Counted from the first letter of the stretch, positions 6,625 through 20,583 are shown. The stretch: DNA of 36,073 nucleotides from an uncultured Prevotellaceae bacterium (GCA_945833925.1 CAMAFX010000020.1:1-36073), one strand, 5' to 3'. Translations and numbers: made by a program. Notes: generated by a model from the sequence alone, not told the origin.

Positions 6625-8931
6625 ATGTATATTATGAAAAGAAATATCTTATTTTGTGCGGCTTTTGCGGCTTGTACTTGGGTGTCGGCACAGGGAACGG
6701 TAAGTGATTATAATCGTGCATACGAAGTTAGAAAGAAGTTTACTCGTGACAAGATGACGGGCGCTGTGGAGGATGCTCGCTGGAGTGATGGCAAGACACT
6801 GTCTTTTTCGGTTCGTAATGCAGAGGGAAAACTGGATAAAAAGGCAGCCTTTATTGATGAGGCTGGCAATATAGTGGTAGGTGAACCTGCAAGGGAAGAG
6901 GGTAATGATGGAAACGGACACCGCGGTGACTGGCGACGCAATGACCGACAGTCTGGCAACAGAGGTGGGTCGCAGTGGAATGGCAGAATGGAACGCCAGC
7001 AGCCTACCAAGACCGGTCCTCAGTTTGTGGAAGGCCATTGGATGAATGTAGATGAGGAGCGTGCCGGCAGACCGGTTGTCAGTCCTGATTCGACCAAGGT
7101 GGCTTTTATTCGCGACTATAATGTGTGGGTATGTGACTACAATGTGTCGACGAGTGGCAACAATGCGCGTGTGAGTGACTATAGCGTGTTGATGAGTGAC
7201 ATTGGCGGAAAGAATGCAAAGCAGTTGAGTTTTGATGGTACGTTGAGCCATTATTATAGTGGATACCTCAGTTGGAGTCCTGACAGTCGCTTTGTTGCAG
7301 TCAACAAGATTCGTCCTGCAGAGAAGCGCTATGTGTATTACGTTGAAAGTTCGCCAAAGACTCAGTTGCAGCCCATCCTTCATCAGCAGGAGTATGCCAA
7401 GCCTGGCGACGAACTGCTGCAGAAGCATCCGTGTGTGTTCGAGGTCGCTACAGGCAAGGCAATAGTGCCGAGCAATGAGTTGTTCCCGATGCCTTATGAC
7501 ATCAGGGGCCCCCAGTGGAACGAGGACAGCAAGGCGCTGACGTTCGAATACAACGAGCGCGGTCACAAGCATTTCCGTGTGCTGGAGATGGATGTGGAGA
7601 CTGGTGACGTTCGCATATTGGTTGAGGAGAAAAGTGACAAGTTCGTGAACTATAACCGCTATTTCCGTCACACACTCGAAGGTGGCAAGCAGATGATATG
7701 GATGAGCGAACGCGACAACTGGACTCACCTCTATATGGTAGATTTGGCTCCAGGCGCAAAGTCGAAGAAAGCGAAGTCTGCCACGAAGAAGTTGCAGGGT
7801 GGCATCCGTCAGATAACCAAGGGCGAATGGGTAGTTCGCCGCGTATTACGTGTTGACGAGGAGAACAAGGTCATCTATTTCACCGCAAGTGGTGTGAACA
7901 AGGATGAGGACCCCTATCTGATTCATTATTACAAGATAGGTTTCGACGGCAACAATATGGTATGTCTGACTCCCGAGGACGGCAACCATTCTGCGCAGTT
8001 CAACGAAGATTATACCTTTATAGTAGATACATATTCGAAGGTTGACACGCCACCGGTGACAGTAGTTAGAAGCGTTGCCGACCCAAGCAAGATGGTGGAA
8101 CTTGGCAGAGCAGATATTACGTCGCTGAAGGAGAAAGGTTTCGTTACTCCGGAAGTATTTGCTGCTCCGGGCCGCGACGGCAAGACGATGATGTGGGGTG
8201 TAGTATACAGACCTACCAATTTCGATCCGTCAAAATCCTATCCAGTCATAGAGTACATCTATGCCGGTCCGGGTGATGCCTATACACCGAAGACATTCTC
8301 GCCTTACAACTGGAATATGACCTCGCTTGCAGAACTTGGTTTCGTTGTAGTCCAGTTGGACGGTATGGGCACGTCTTACCGTGGAAAAGAGTTTGAGGAG
8401 GTATGCTATAAGAACCTGAAGGATGCCGGCTTCCCCGACCGTATTGCCTGGATGAAGGCTCTGAAGGAGAAATATCCCTACCTCGACCTCGACAATGTCG
8501 GCATCTTTGGCGCCAGCGCCGGAGGTCAGGAGAGCACCACAGCCGTGCTTCTTCACGGCGATTTCTACAAGGCCGCTTACAGCAGTTGCGGCTGCCACGA
8601 CAACAGGATGGACAAGATATGGTGGAACGAGCAGTGGATGGGTTATCCCGTTGACAGCGCTTATGTAGAATGTTCCAACGTCGAGAACGCCCACAAGTTG
8701 ACCGGTGCCTTGATGCTTGTTGTCGGCGAGATGGACGACAACGTAGATCCTGCCAGCACTATGCAGGTGGCAGACGCCCTCATAAAGGCAAACAAGGACT
8801 TCGAACTTGTCGTGCTGCCTGGTGTCCATCACACTATGGGAGAAGATTTTGGCGAGCACAAGCGTTTTGACTTCTTTGTCAAGAACCTCCTGCACAAGGA
8901 TGCGCCGAAGTGGAACGAGATAAAGCGATAA
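6625..8931 (+). CDS. Secreted dipeptidyl peptidase IV-like serine peptidase (S9)
   Basis: The 768-residue protein has a signal peptide (…AACTWVSAQ); the ATG at 6634 (MKRNIL) is an equally good start. The N-terminal part (about 120-480) is a DPP-IV-type beta-propeller with repeated aromatic-Ser-Pro-Asp motifs such as LSWSPDSRFVAV. The C-terminal alpha/beta-hydrolase domain carries the nucleophile in GIFGASAGGQ (Ser631), the acid in EMDDNVDP (Asp705) and the base in LPGVHHTMG (His735 or His736), in the usual order and spacing. Such enzymes release dipeptides, often X-Pro, from peptide N-termini in the periplasm. A Gly/Asn/Arg/Gln-rich insertion at about residues 90-125 is unusual. It probably shares a transcript with the gene at 8994, 62 bases downstream. 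Confidence 0.92.
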   Translation: MYIMKRNILFCAAFAACTWVSAQGTVSDYNRAYEVRKKFTRDKMTGAVEDARWSDGKTLSFSVRNAEGKLDKKAAFIDEAGNIVVGEPAREEGNDGNGHRGDWRRNDRQSGNRGGSQWNGRMERQQPTKTGPQFVEGHWMNVDEERAGRPVVSPDSTKVAFIRDYNVWVCDYNVSTSGNNARVSDYSVLMSDIGGKNAKQLSFDGTLSHYYSGYLSWSPDSRFVAVNKIRPAEKRYVYYVESSPKTQLQPILHQQEYAKPGDELLQKHPCVFEVATGKAIVPSNELFPMPYDIRGPQWNEDSKALTFEYNERGHKHFRVLEMDVETGDVRILVEEKSDKFVNYNRYFRHTLEGGKQMIWMSERDNWTHLYMVDLAPGAKSKKAKSATKKLQGGIRQITKGEWVVRRVLRVDEENKVIYFTASGVNKDEDPYLIHYYKIGFDGNNMVCLTPEDGNHSAQFNEDYTFIVDTYSKVDTPPVTVVRSVADPSKMVELGRADITSLKEKGFVTPEVFAAPGRDGKTMMWGVVYRPTNFDPSKSYPVIEYIYAGPGDAYTPKTFSPYNWNMTSLAELGFVVVQLDGMGTSYRGKEFEEVCYKNLKDAGFPDRIAWMKALKEKYPYLDLDNVGIFGASAGGQESTTAVLLHGDFYKAAYSSCGCHDNRMDKIWWNEQWMGYPVDSAYVECSNVENAHKLTGALMLVVGEMDDNVDPASTMQVADALIKANKDFELVVLPGVHHTMGEDFGEHKRFDFFVKNLLHKDAPKWNEIKR

Positions 8932-8993
8932 GAAACAAGCCTCAGATAAAGAGCCAAAAAACGAGTTACAAGATCAAAGAAACAAGCACTCCC

Positions 8994-11750
8994 ATGCGCA
9001 GTCTGGTATTTTTCTCCCTATTGATATTCTCTTCGATGGTGGTTGCCCAGAAGCAGCCTTCAGGCAAGGGGACGGCCGACAACCCCTATCTTGTGGGTTC
9101 GCCCGACGAGTTGCTGTGGCTCAGCCAACAAGTAAATACGGGTAATCAGGCGGTACAGAAATCGACCGTCTCCCTGTCTCAGGATATTGACTTGAGCGGA
9201 GTGGAGATAAGCAGCATAGGCAGATACGAGACCAATCCTTTCCGTGGAGTTTTCGATGGAAAGGGCTATAAGATTTGCAACCTGACCATACAGACGGCGG
9301 TCGACTATGATGCGAACGACCAGCATCGCGAGGGACTTTTCGGTGTGGCGAACGGAGCAGTGTTCCGTGATGTGACGCTCGAGTATGCCAGTGTCAGCGG
9401 CTCACGCCGGGTGGGCACGCTTGTAGGTCATGCTATCGGCACAACATTCAGCGCATGTTCAGTAAGGAATTGTGAAGTCAGTGGCGACTGCTACGTGGGC
9501 GGTATGGTTGGTGTTGCAGAGAAGAGCACCTTCGAGAACATCACCGTCGACGAGATAGCCCTTACCGTCGGCAAAGGCTACCTCTCTTCTGCCTATTCAG
9601 GCGGAATGGTAGGCTATGCCTCGGATGTCAGGAGGATAGTAAATGTAAGCGTTTCCTCAGCCACTCCAATCTCCGTCCCCAAACTTGCAAACGTTGGAGG
9701 TGTGGGCGGTTACGTCTATGGTAGCGGAGCACTGGTTGAGAACTGCACGTCCAGTGTCAGCGTAGAGGGCTTGAAGTCGGTAGGCGTGCTTTTTGGCCAG
9801 TTCAGTGGCGGTTCCGGTAGTCGTGCTTTGGTGCGCAACTGTCGTGCCAGCGCAGAGTTTGCCACAGGTGCCACGGGGAGCAACTACAAGGGCATAGGTG
9901 GTCTTGTCGGATACACTACATACTGCAACTATGAGGATTGTGAAGCCGAGGTAGAGAACATCTCCGGCTACACCTGTCTGGGCGGATTGATTGGCAGTGC
10001 CAGTTATCAGTGTGCTGTGAAACGCTGCACGGCAAGGTCAGCCAAGGTGAGCGGTTCTACCAAGAATCACGACAAGATAGGCGGATTGATAGGCGAGGCA
10101 ACCAGCGAGATTGAGATAAGTTACTGCTGCAGCCAAACCGGTTCCGTTGCGGGTGGCAAGCAGGTAGGAGGCCTGTTGGGCTATCTCAGCGCCGACAGCC
10201 GTGTGCTCAACAGTTGGTCGTATGCAGAATCCGTCACCATAATCGGCACATCCGACCAGAAGGGTAGCCTGTGTGGCTATATGGCAGGTGTAGCCCGCGA
10301 CTGCTATGCCTATCCGGAAAGTATGAATGCCTTGTACAAAGTGTCTGGTTCGCTTGTTGAGAACGTCGATGCCGTGCCTCAGTCGTATTTATCCTGCGGC
10401 AGGGTTACGTGGCTGATGAACCGTTGGACCAACGAGTTCACATGGAGGCAGACACTGGGTGCAGAAGCGGATGAACGCGATGCGTGGCCGTCTCTCTCTG
10501 CCGAAAGTCTGCCTGTTTACGCAACGGGTTCCATACGATGCGACGGTACGATAGGTGTAGACATATCGTTCAGCAACATAGAGTCGCTGGCTACGAATGC
10601 CGACCACGTTATGGGCACGTCAGCCTTCGGCGAGACAGGCTATTGCCGGGCGTGCGGTGCGGCGCTTCCCGATTGGAAGCCTGTGGTAGACGGATTTTAC
10701 GAGTTGAACGATGAATATGAACTCGGCTGGTTCCGCGACCTCATCAACAGGGGTGGCATACATTCGGCTTACAGTGCCCGTCTTGCTTCCGACATCGTTC
10801 TGACAGAGACCTGGGATCCCATCGGCAACTATGTCAACCGCCATTCCTTCTGTGGAGTGTTCGACGGAGACGGACACAGCATCACCGGACTTCAGACATG
10901 CGACGCCGTGTCGGGTACGTCTGCTGCCGTCAAGAACTATCAGGGTCTGTTTGGATATGTCGATGGTGGCAGTATCAGGAATCTTAGAATAGAGGGAGCC
11001 GAGGTGGCAGGCAAGCAGTATGTCGGAGCCTTGGCAGGCATCATCTTCAACAGCAATGTCGAGAGTTGCAGCACAGACCAGTCCAGCACCGTCAGGGGTG
11101 AGACCCGTGTAGGTGGCATCATCGGTCAGGTAGAGAGTATGACACGAAACGGAGCGCTGGTTAGCCGGTGCACGAACAATGCCAGCGTCAGTGCACAGAG
11201 TTGCGTGGGCGGACTGGTAGGTTACAGTTACGCCAACGGCGGAACCTATGATATAGAGTACGATATGTGCCGCAACAATGGCAGTGTCACCGCGTCTGGC
11301 CAGTATGCCGGTGGACTGGTGGGCTACGTCAATTTCCATTCCATCAGTTTCGGAACAGGCTCCAACAAGGACGTTCGCTATCAGCAGTGGACCAGGTGCG
11401 TAAATACAGGTTCGGTAAGAGGCACGAACAACGTGGGCGGACTTATCGGAATGAGCGATGCCATCACCCTGGTCAGCAGTTACAATTATGCAGACGTCCG
11501 TGGCACGGGCGGCAACGTCGGCGGCCTTGTCGGAATGATAAGTACGCAGGGTGGCACGCTTACCCACTGCTGGTTCGACAAGAATATGGGCGTCACCTCG
11601 CCCTACAACTATGCCAAGGCAAGCACCATCAAGGACAATCCCCTCAATATGTACAATAACATTTCCATAGGCGTAGTTGCCCGAAAGATAGCATCTACAC
11701 CGGCAATCGAGGATGTGGAGGAACTTCTGATGGTACTGCTCAGAAAGTGA
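8994..11750 (+). CDS. Secreted GLUG-repeat protein, adhesin-like
   Basis: Starting at the ATG at 8994 gives 918 residues with a clear signal peptide (MRSLVFFSLLIFSSMVVAQ). The open frame extends upstream to 8910, inside the preceding gene, but that extension would precede the signal peptide. The body holds about fifteen GLUG-type motifs such as GGLVGYTTY, GGLIGSASY, GGIIGQVES and GGLVGMIST. These usually form a right-handed beta-helix in surface adhesins or enzymes. Two halves each open with a matching module: an element like LWLSQQVNTG, then FRGVFDGKGYKICNLTIQ, versus LGWFRDLINRG, then FCGVFDGDGHSITGLQ. A CRACG motif lies between the halves. No lipobox and no recognisable type IX sorting domain is present. 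The ligand is unknown. Confidence 0.85.
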   Translation: MRSLVFFSLLIFSSMVVAQKQPSGKGTADNPYLVGSPDELLWLSQQVNTGNQAVQKSTVSLSQDIDLSGVEISSIGRYETNPFRGVFDGKGYKICNLTIQTAVDYDANDQHREGLFGVANGAVFRDVTLEYASVSGSRRVGTLVGHAIGTTFSACSVRNCEVSGDCYVGGMVGVAEKSTFENITVDEIALTVGKGYLSSAYSGGMVGYASDVRRIVNVSVSSATPISVPKLANVGGVGGYVYGSGALVENCTSSVSVEGLKSVGVLFGQFSGGSGSRALVRNCRASAEFATGATGSNYKGIGGLVGYTTYCNYEDCEAEVENISGYTCLGGLIGSASYQCAVKRCTARSAKVSGSTKNHDKIGGLIGEATSEIEISYCCSQTGSVAGGKQVGGLLGYLSADSRVLNSWSYAESVTIIGTSDQKGSLCGYMAGVARDCYAYPESMNALYKVSGSLVENVDAVPQSYLSCGRVTWLMNRWTNEFTWRQTLGAEADERDAWPSLSAESLPVYATGSIRCDGTIGVDISFSNIESLATNADHVMGTSAFGETGYCRACGAALPDWKPVVDGFYELNDEYELGWFRDLINRGGIHSAYSARLASDIVLTETWDPIGNYVNRHSFCGVFDGDGHSITGLQTCDAVSGTSAAVKNYQGLFGYVDGGSIRNLRIEGAEVAGKQYVGALAGIIFNSNVESCSTDQSSTVRGETRVGGIIGQVESMTRNGALVSRCTNNASVSAQSCVGGLVGYSYANGGTYDIEYDMCRNNGSVTASGQYAGGLVGYVNFHSISFGTGSNKDVRYQQWTRCVNTGSVRGTNNVGGLIGMSDAITLVSSYNYADVRGTGGNVGGLVGMISTQGGTLTHCWFDKNMGVTSPYNYAKASTIKDNPLNMYNNISIGVVARKIASTPAIEDVEELLMVLLRK

Positions 11751-11765
11751 AATAGGGGACGTCCG

Positions 11766-11786
11766 CCCCCACAAGCCCCGAGGGGG
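11766..11786 (+). other. GC-rich hairpin between GLUG gene and ribF
   Basis: CCCCC (11766-11770) can pair with GGGGG (11782-11786), with an alternative tight CCCC-GA-GGGG fold. No T-run follows, so it is not a standard terminator. It may be a remnant of a dispersed intergenic repeat. Confidence 0.3.
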
Positions 11787-11835
11787 AGTAAGTGAAAAGT
11801 AGACGTGAGAATGACTGTTTGTTATATGTGGGATA

Positions 11836-12732
11836 ATGATGATTAGGAAGATGGAGAGAGGAAGAGTTGCTACGATAGGATTCTTTGACGGAGTACACAG
11901 AGGACACCGGTTTCTGATAGACACGGTAAGACGCGTTGCCGCCGAGCGCGGTATGGACAGTCTCATCGTAACTTTTGCAGAGCATCCCCGCAGTGTGCTG
12001 CAGTCAGACTACGTGCCCGAACTGCTCACTTCGCCCGAGGAGAAAACGGCTCTGCTTGCCGAAAGTGGGGTGGACAGGGTAGAGATGATGCATTTCTCGG
12101 ACCAACTCAGCAGGCTCACGGCAAAGCAGTTTATGCAGGACGTGCTGCGTGCAGAATACGACGTGCGCGTGCTCGTTATGGGCTACGACCATCAGTTCGG
12201 TCACGGAGGCGGCACGCTGAGCCAGTATGAGGCATGGGGTGCAGAGACCGGCATTGAGATTATAAAGGCAGAGGCAATGCCCGACACCTATGTCAGCAGC
12301 AGCGAGTGTCGCCGTCTGCTGGGCGAGGGTGATGTCGATGGCGCCGCGTCGCTGCTCGGACATCCATATGTGCTGAGGGGCAGGGTGGTGCCTGGTCACC
12401 ACGTGGGTCACGAATTGGGTTTCCCCACAGCCAACCTTCAGCCCCACCGGCACAAACTCATACCCTGCCGCGGAGTATACGCCGTCTATGCTGTGCTCGA
12501 CGACGGCCACACCTTCAAGGGGATGCTGAACATAGGCGAGCGTCCCACTATCGACAATTCCACCAACGTAACCATCGAGGTCAACCTGATAGACTTTGAC
12601 GGCAATATCTACGGTCGCGATGTAACACTTCGTTTCGTCTCCTACATCCGTAAGGAGGCACGTTTCTCTTCACGTCAGGAACTTGTAGACCAGATTCGCA
12701 GGGACCGTGCCAGGGTGCTTTCCCTCTTGTAG
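11836..12732 (+). CDS. ribF: Bifunctional riboflavin kinase / FAD synthetase
   Basis: The 298-residue protein matches RibF, which converts riboflavin to FMN and then FAD in the cytoplasm. The nucleotidyl-transferase domain carries GFFDGVHRGH (residues 15-24), GYDHQFGHGG and the YVSSSECRR loop. The C-terminal riboflavin-kinase domain (about 175-298) has GRVVPGHHVGHELGFPTAN, with the PTAN motif, and the GMLNIGERPT segment. The N-terminus is short: the catalytic motif begins 15 residues in, and ATGs at 11836, 11839 and 11851 are possible starts. It probably has no tight operon partner. A strong bidirectional hairpin follows the stop. Confidence 0.93.
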   Translation: MMIRKMERGRVATIGFFDGVHRGHRFLIDTVRRVAAERGMDSLIVTFAEHPRSVLQSDYVPELLTSPEEKTALLAESGVDRVEMMHFSDQLSRLTAKQFMQDVLRAEYDVRVLVMGYDHQFGHGGGTLSQYEAWGAETGIEIIKAEAMPDTYVSSSECRRLLGEGDVDGAASLLGHPYVLRGRVVPGHHVGHELGFPTANLQPHRHKLIPCRGVYAVYAVLDDGHTFKGMLNIGERPTIDNSTNVTIEVNLIDFDGNIYGRDVTLRFVSYIRKEARFSSRQELVDQIRRDRARVLSLL

Positions 12733-12794
12733 ATTGTCCCCCGAGCATAAATCTCAGATAGACGACTTCTTTTTTTTGCCCTTTTACGAGGGTG

Positions 12795-12850
12795 AAAAAA
12801 AATTTTCCGCAGCGAAAAAATTTTTTTTCTGCTGCGGAAAAATTTTTTTT
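12795..12850. terminator. Bidirectional terminator between ribF and the GH2 gene
   Basis: TTTTCCGCAGC (12803-12813) and GCTGCGGAAAA (12831-12841) form a perfect stem. It extends into flanking A-runs and T-runs (12795-12802 and 12843-12850) that give a U-tract in both directions. It lies between two convergent genes. Confidence 0.8.
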
Positions 12851-12852
12851 AT

Positions 12853-12879
12853 GTTGCGAGAAAAATCTTTTCGCGCAAC
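12853..12879 (-). terminator. Second hairpin downstream of the GH2 gene
   Basis: GTTGCG (12853-12858) pairs with CGCAAC (12874-12879), and inner GAAAA with TTTTC. On the minus strand it is followed by an AT-rich run, so it may assist termination of the beta-galactosidase transcript. Confidence 0.5.
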
Positions 12880-12907
12880 GTCATTCGCGGAACGACCTTA
12901 CGTGTTA

Positions 12908-17046
<4,139 letters not shown>

Positions 17047-17177
17047 CGAAATTACGGACTTTTAAGGAAAATAGTACGTAAAAAGCGTGGTTATACATCA
17101 AATAGCCGTATTTTCGCCAATGTATATTGACATAAATCAATAAAAGACGCAAAATTGTGAAAACTTGTATGCAAATG

Positions 17178-17208
17178 TTTGTCATCTCTGATTTTCGCTT
17201 TAACTTTG
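17178..17208 (+). promoter_or_regulatory. Consensus promoter of the candidate RNA at 17215-17590
   Basis: TTTG (17178-17181), a 19-base spacer and TAACTTTG (17201-17208) match the Bacteroidota housekeeping consensus at every defined position. Transcription would start near 17215. The region 17047-17177 between this and the GH2 promoter holds nothing else that I can identify. Confidence 0.75.
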
Positions 17209-17214
17209 CAGTGT

Positions 17215-17590
17215 CAAAAGGAACAAAGAGTTGTTCCGCAGGACATCAGGATTCGATTAGGTTTTAGGTAAAAGGTAAAACAAAGATAAAGTCAGAATGA
17301 CCGTGTGAACGGTGAATAGGATTAGGATTAAGGTAACAAAGATTTAACATAAGGTATTAGGTTTAGATTTAAGGTTAGTTAGGTATTAGATTTGTTTAGG
17401 TCAAAAGATGATGCATTAGGTTAGGAAAAGCATTATTGAGATTGAAGGAATAAAGTTAGAATAAAGAAAAAAGTTAGTATCGTTAGTATTAGTTAGTATT
17501 AAGGTTTAAGATTGATTGATTTCAGATTCAATTGAGATTAGATGTGAAGGGCGTTCTTTTGCGAAAAAGGATGCTCTTATTGTTTTCTGC
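17215..17590 (+). ncRNA. Candidate non-coding RNA, C-depleted and TTAG-rich
   Basis: This stretch follows a perfect promoter and ends in a hairpin with a T-rich tail. It is not coding: TAG and TAA stops are frequent in every frame, and the ATGs lead only to frames of a few codons. Near the 5' end GGAACAA-AGAG-TTGTTCC (17220-17237) forms a perfect hairpin. ACCGT-GTGA-ACGGT (17300-17313) forms a second with a GNRA-type loop. After that the sequence has almost no C: I count 5 C against 42 G in 17341-17520, with many ATTAGG, GTTAG and ATTAAGG repeats. It could be a stand-alone RNA of about 375 nt or an upstream leader of leuS. I do not recognise a known RNA family. Confidence 0.45.
17549..17590 (+). 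terminator. Probable terminator of the candidate RNA
   Basis: GGGCGTTC (17549-17556) pairs with GGATGCTC (17569-17576) through several wobble pairs. It is extended by TTTT/AAAA around a GCG loop and followed by TTATTGTTTTCT. The stem is imperfect but in the right place to end transcription before the leuS promoter. Confidence 0.5.
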
Positions 17591-17643
17591 AGAGCGCTGC
17601 CTGCGCTAATTTGCGGCAAATCATTCGTTTTCTCTTTTCTTAT

Positions 17644-17674
17644 TCTTTATTCTTGATTCTTTTTCGTATCTTTG
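17644..17674 (+). promoter_or_regulatory. Promoter of leuS
   Basis: TATCTTTG (17667-17674) matches the -7 consensus, 25 bases before the ATG at 17700. The -33 position (17644-17647) reads TTCT, a weak match. The 19 bases ending in the -7 box are identical to those at 30967-30985 upstream of the lipoprotein gene. Confidence 0.65.
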
Positions 17675-17699
17675 CGCGCAAATTTATAATAAATAAGGT

Positions 17700-20540
17700 A
17701 TGAAGGAATACAATTTCAGAGAGATTGAACAGAAGTGGCACCAGAACTGGGTTGCCAACAAGACTTATAAGGTAAGCGAGGACGAGAGCCGCAAGAAGTT
17801 CTACGTGTTGAACATGTTCCCTTATCCAAGCGGCGCAGGTCTGCACGTTGGTCACCCTCTCGGCTACATTGCCAGCGACATCTATGCACGCTTCAAGCGC
17901 CTGCAGGGCTTCAACGTCCTCAACCCAATGGGTTACGACGCTTACGGTCTGCCTGCCGAGCAGTATGCCATCCAGACAGGCCAGCACCCCGAGGTGACAA
18001 CCTTTGCCAATATCGACCGCTACCGTCAGCAGTTGGACAAGATAGGTTTCTGCTTCGACTGGGACCGTGAGGTTCGCACCTGTGCCCCCGGCTATTATCA
18101 CTGGACACAGTGGGCGTTCCAGAAGATGTTCAACTCGTTCTTCTGCGTCAAGTGTCAGAAGGCTCAGCCCATCGAGCAACTCGTAAAGTGGTTTGAGGAG
18201 CACGGCTCAGCCGACCTCAACGTGGCTTGTTCGGAGGAACTCACCTTCACCGCCGACGAGTGGAACTCGTGGGACGACAAGAAGAAGAGCGACGTGCTGA
18301 TGAACTACCGCATTGCCTTCATGGGCGAGACAATGGTAAACTGGTGTGCTGGTCTTGGCACCGTTCTGGCAAACGACGAGGTTGTGGACGGCGTCAGCGT
18401 TCGTGGCGGTTTCCCCGTTGAGCAGAAGAAGATGCGCCAGTGGTGCCTGCGTGTCAGCGCCTATGCCCAGCGTCTGCTCGACGGTCTGGACACCATCGAC
18501 TGGAGCGACTCTATCAAGGAGACCCAGAAGAACTGGATTGGTCGTTCCGAGGGTACCGAGGTACAGATTAAGGTTGCCGACCAGGACTTCGACTTCACCA
18601 TCTTCACAACCCGTGCCGACACTATGTTCGGCGTGACCTTCTTCGTGCTGGCTCCCGAGAGCGAACTTGTGGACAAGGTTACTACAGCCGACCAGCGCGG
18701 GGCAGTAGACGAGTACATAAAGTACGTGAAGGGAAGAACCGAGCGCGAGCGCATGATCGACCACACCGTGACAGGCGTATTCAGCGGTGCCTACGGCGTC
18801 AACCCAATCACAGGCGACAAGTGTCCTATCTATATCAGCGAGTACGTGTTGGCTGGCTATGGTACTGGAGCCATCATGGCTGTTCCTGCTCACGACAGCC
18901 GCGACTATGCTTTTGCAAAGCACTTCAATCTGCCCATCATTCCTCTTATCGAGGGAGCGGACGTAAGCGAGGAGAGTTACGACGCCAAGGAAGGTATCGT
19001 CATGAACTCGCCTGTTGAGGGCAAGACTGCCTTCGACGGATTCTGCCTCAACGGTCTGACCATCAAGGAAGCCATCAAGGCAACCAAGAAGTTTGTCACC
19101 GAGCACAACCTGGGCCGCGTCAAGGTCAACTACCGTCTTCGTGACGCCATCTTCAGCCGTCAGCGCTACTGGGGCGAGCCATTCCCGGTCTACTACAAGA
19201 ACGGCATCCCAACAATGATTCCCGAGGAGTGCCTGCCTATCGAACTGCCACAGGTTGAGGACTTCAAGCCAACCGAGACTGGCGAGCCACCGCTTGGCAA
19301 CGCAAAGGTATGGGCATGGGACGAGCAGAACAAGAAGGTTGTCGACAAGTCGCTTGTCGATGAGAAGACCGTCTTCCCAATCGAACTTTACACGATGCCA
19401 GGCTTCGCTGGTTCGAGCGCATACTATCTGCGCTATATGGATCCCAACAACTCTGAGGCGCTCATCTCCGAGAAGGCAGCCACCTACTGGCAGAATGTTG
19501 ACCTCTATGTCGGTGGAAGCGAGCACGCTACGGGCCACCTCATCTACAGCCGTTTCTGGAACAAGTTCCTCTTCGACCTTGGCATCAGCAAGAAGGAAGA
19601 GCCATTCCAGAAACTTGTCAACCAGGGAATGATTCAGGGTCGCAGCAATTTCGTATATCGCATCAAGGACACCAACACATTCGTCAGCCTCGGTTTGAAG
19701 GACCAGTACGACGTGACACCAATTCACGTCGACGTGAATATCGTGAAGAACGACGTGCTCGACACAGAGGCGTTCAAGGCATGGCGTCCCGAGTATGCCA
19801 CAGCAGAGTTCGTCCTCGAGGACGGCAAGTATGTGTGCGGCTGGGCAATCGAGAAGATGAGCAAGAGTATGTACAACGTTGTCAACCCCGATATGATTGT
19901 CGAGAACTACGGTGCCGACACACTGCGTCTGTACGAAATGTTCCTCGGTCCCGTAGAGCAGAGCAAGCCATGGGATACCAACGGTATCGACGGTTGCTTC
20001 CGCTTCCTCAAGAAGTTCTGGGCACTCTACTGGGACAAGGAGGGAAATCTTCAGGTGGACAACAGCGAGCCGTCTGCCGACAGCATGAAGACTCTCCACA
20101 AACTCATCAAGAAGGTAACTGCCGACATCGAGGTGTTCAGTTACAACACATCAATACCTGCATTCATGGTGGCTACCAGCGAGTTGGCTCAGCAGAAGGC
20201 ACGTTCGCGTCAGGTGCTCGAACCTCTGGCTGTTCTCATCGCACCATTCGCTCCACACATTGCCGAGGAGTTGTGGGAGGCACTTGGTCACGACACTTCG
20301 GTGTGCGACGCCCAGTGGCCTGAGTTGGACGAGAAGTACCTTGTCGAAAGTTCTGTGAAACTGGCTGTTCAGTTCAGCGGCAAGGTGCGCTTCACCATGG
20401 AGTTCCCTGCCGACGCAACATCCGAGCAGATGATAGCTCAGGTAATGGAGGCGGAAGAGAGCCAGAAGTACCTCGAGGGCAAGCAGGTGGTAAAGACTAT
20501 TGCCGTGCCTGGTCGTATTGTAAATATAGTAGTAAAATAA
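17700..20540 (+). CDS. leuS: Leucyl-tRNA synthetase
   Basis: The 946-residue class I aminoacyl-tRNA synthetase charges tRNA-Leu. The HIGH-type motif appears as HVGH (residues 49-52) in [16 protein letters not shown], and the KMSKS loop is exact (residues 719-723). The CP1 editing domain lies between them, with [17 protein letters not shown] and the [15 protein letters not shown] stretch used in post-transfer editing. The catalytic core segment [13 protein letters not shown] precedes the second half. The C-terminal anticodon-binding and leucine-specific parts run to the end. Length is typical of bacterial LeuRS. The ATG at 17700 follows its promoter by about 25 bases. Confidence 0.97.
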   Translation: MKEYNFREIEQKWHQNWVANKTYKVSEDESRKKFYVLNMFPYPSGAGLHVGHPLGYIASDIYARFKRLQGFNVLNPMGYDAYGLPAEQYAIQTGQHPEVTTFANIDRYRQQLDKIGFCFDWDREVRTCAPGYYHWTQWAFQKMFNSFFCVKCQKAQPIEQLVKWFEEHGSADLNVACSEELTFTADEWNSWDDKKKSDVLMNYRIAFMGETMVNWCAGLGTVLANDEVVDGVSVRGGFPVEQKKMRQWCLRVSAYAQRLLDGLDTIDWSDSIKETQKNWIGRSEGTEVQIKVADQDFDFTIFTTRADTMFGVTFFVLAPESELVDKVTTADQRGAVDEYIKYVKGRTERERMIDHTVTGVFSGAYGVNPITGDKCPIYISEYVLAGYGTGAIMAVPAHDSRDYAFAKHFNLPIIPLIEGADVSEESYDAKEGIVMNSPVEGKTAFDGFCLNGLTIKEAIKATKKFVTEHNLGRVKVNYRLRDAIFSRQRYWGEPFPVYYKNGIPTMIPEECLPIELPQVEDFKPTETGEPPLGNAKVWAWDEQNKKVVDKSLVDEKTVFPIELYTMPGFAGSSAYYLRYMDPNNSEALISEKAATYWQNVDLYVGGSEHATGHLIYSRFWNKFLFDLGISKKEEPFQKLVNQGMIQGRSNFVYRIKDTNTFVSLGLKDQYDVTPIHVDVNIVKNDVLDTEAFKAWRPEYATAEFVLEDGKYVCGWAIEKMSKSMYNVVNPDMIVENYGADTLRLYEMFLGPVEQSKPWDTNGIDGCFRFLKKFWALYWDKEGNLQVDNSEPSADSMKTLHKLIKKVTADIEVFSYNTSIPAFMVATSELAQQKARSRQVLEPLAVLIAPFAPHIAEELWEALGHDTSVCDAQWPELDEKYLVESSVKLAVQFSGKVRFTMEFPADATSEQMIAQVMEAEESQKYLEGKQVVKTIAVPGRIVNIVVK

Positions 20541-20550
20541 CAAATCATCC

Positions 20551-20583
20551 GTTGTCCCACCGCTAAAACGACGGTGGGACAAC
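20551..20583 (+). other. Perfect 12-bp hairpin after leuS
   Basis: GTTGTCCCACCG (20551-20562) and CGGTGGGACAAC (20572-20583) pair perfectly with a 9-base loop. The following bases, GTTTCAAACC, are not a proper T-run. It may be an RNA-stability or processing hairpin, or a partial terminator, between leuS and the first yitT gene. Confidence 0.6.

Noticed and set aside
10620-11966. 448-codon minus-strand frame opposite the GLUG gene
   Set aside because: It is the reversed GLUG repeat region; the plus-strand gene has a signal peptide and regular motifs.
17250-17520. Telomere-like TTAGG repeats
   Set aside because: The repeats are irregular and mixed with other sequence, and the setting is a bacterial chromosome; base skew in a transcribed region explains them better.
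18207-20099. 630-codon minus-strand frame opposite leuS
   Set aside because: leuS carries intact HIGH and KMSKS motifs on the other strand. The antisense translation has no family features.
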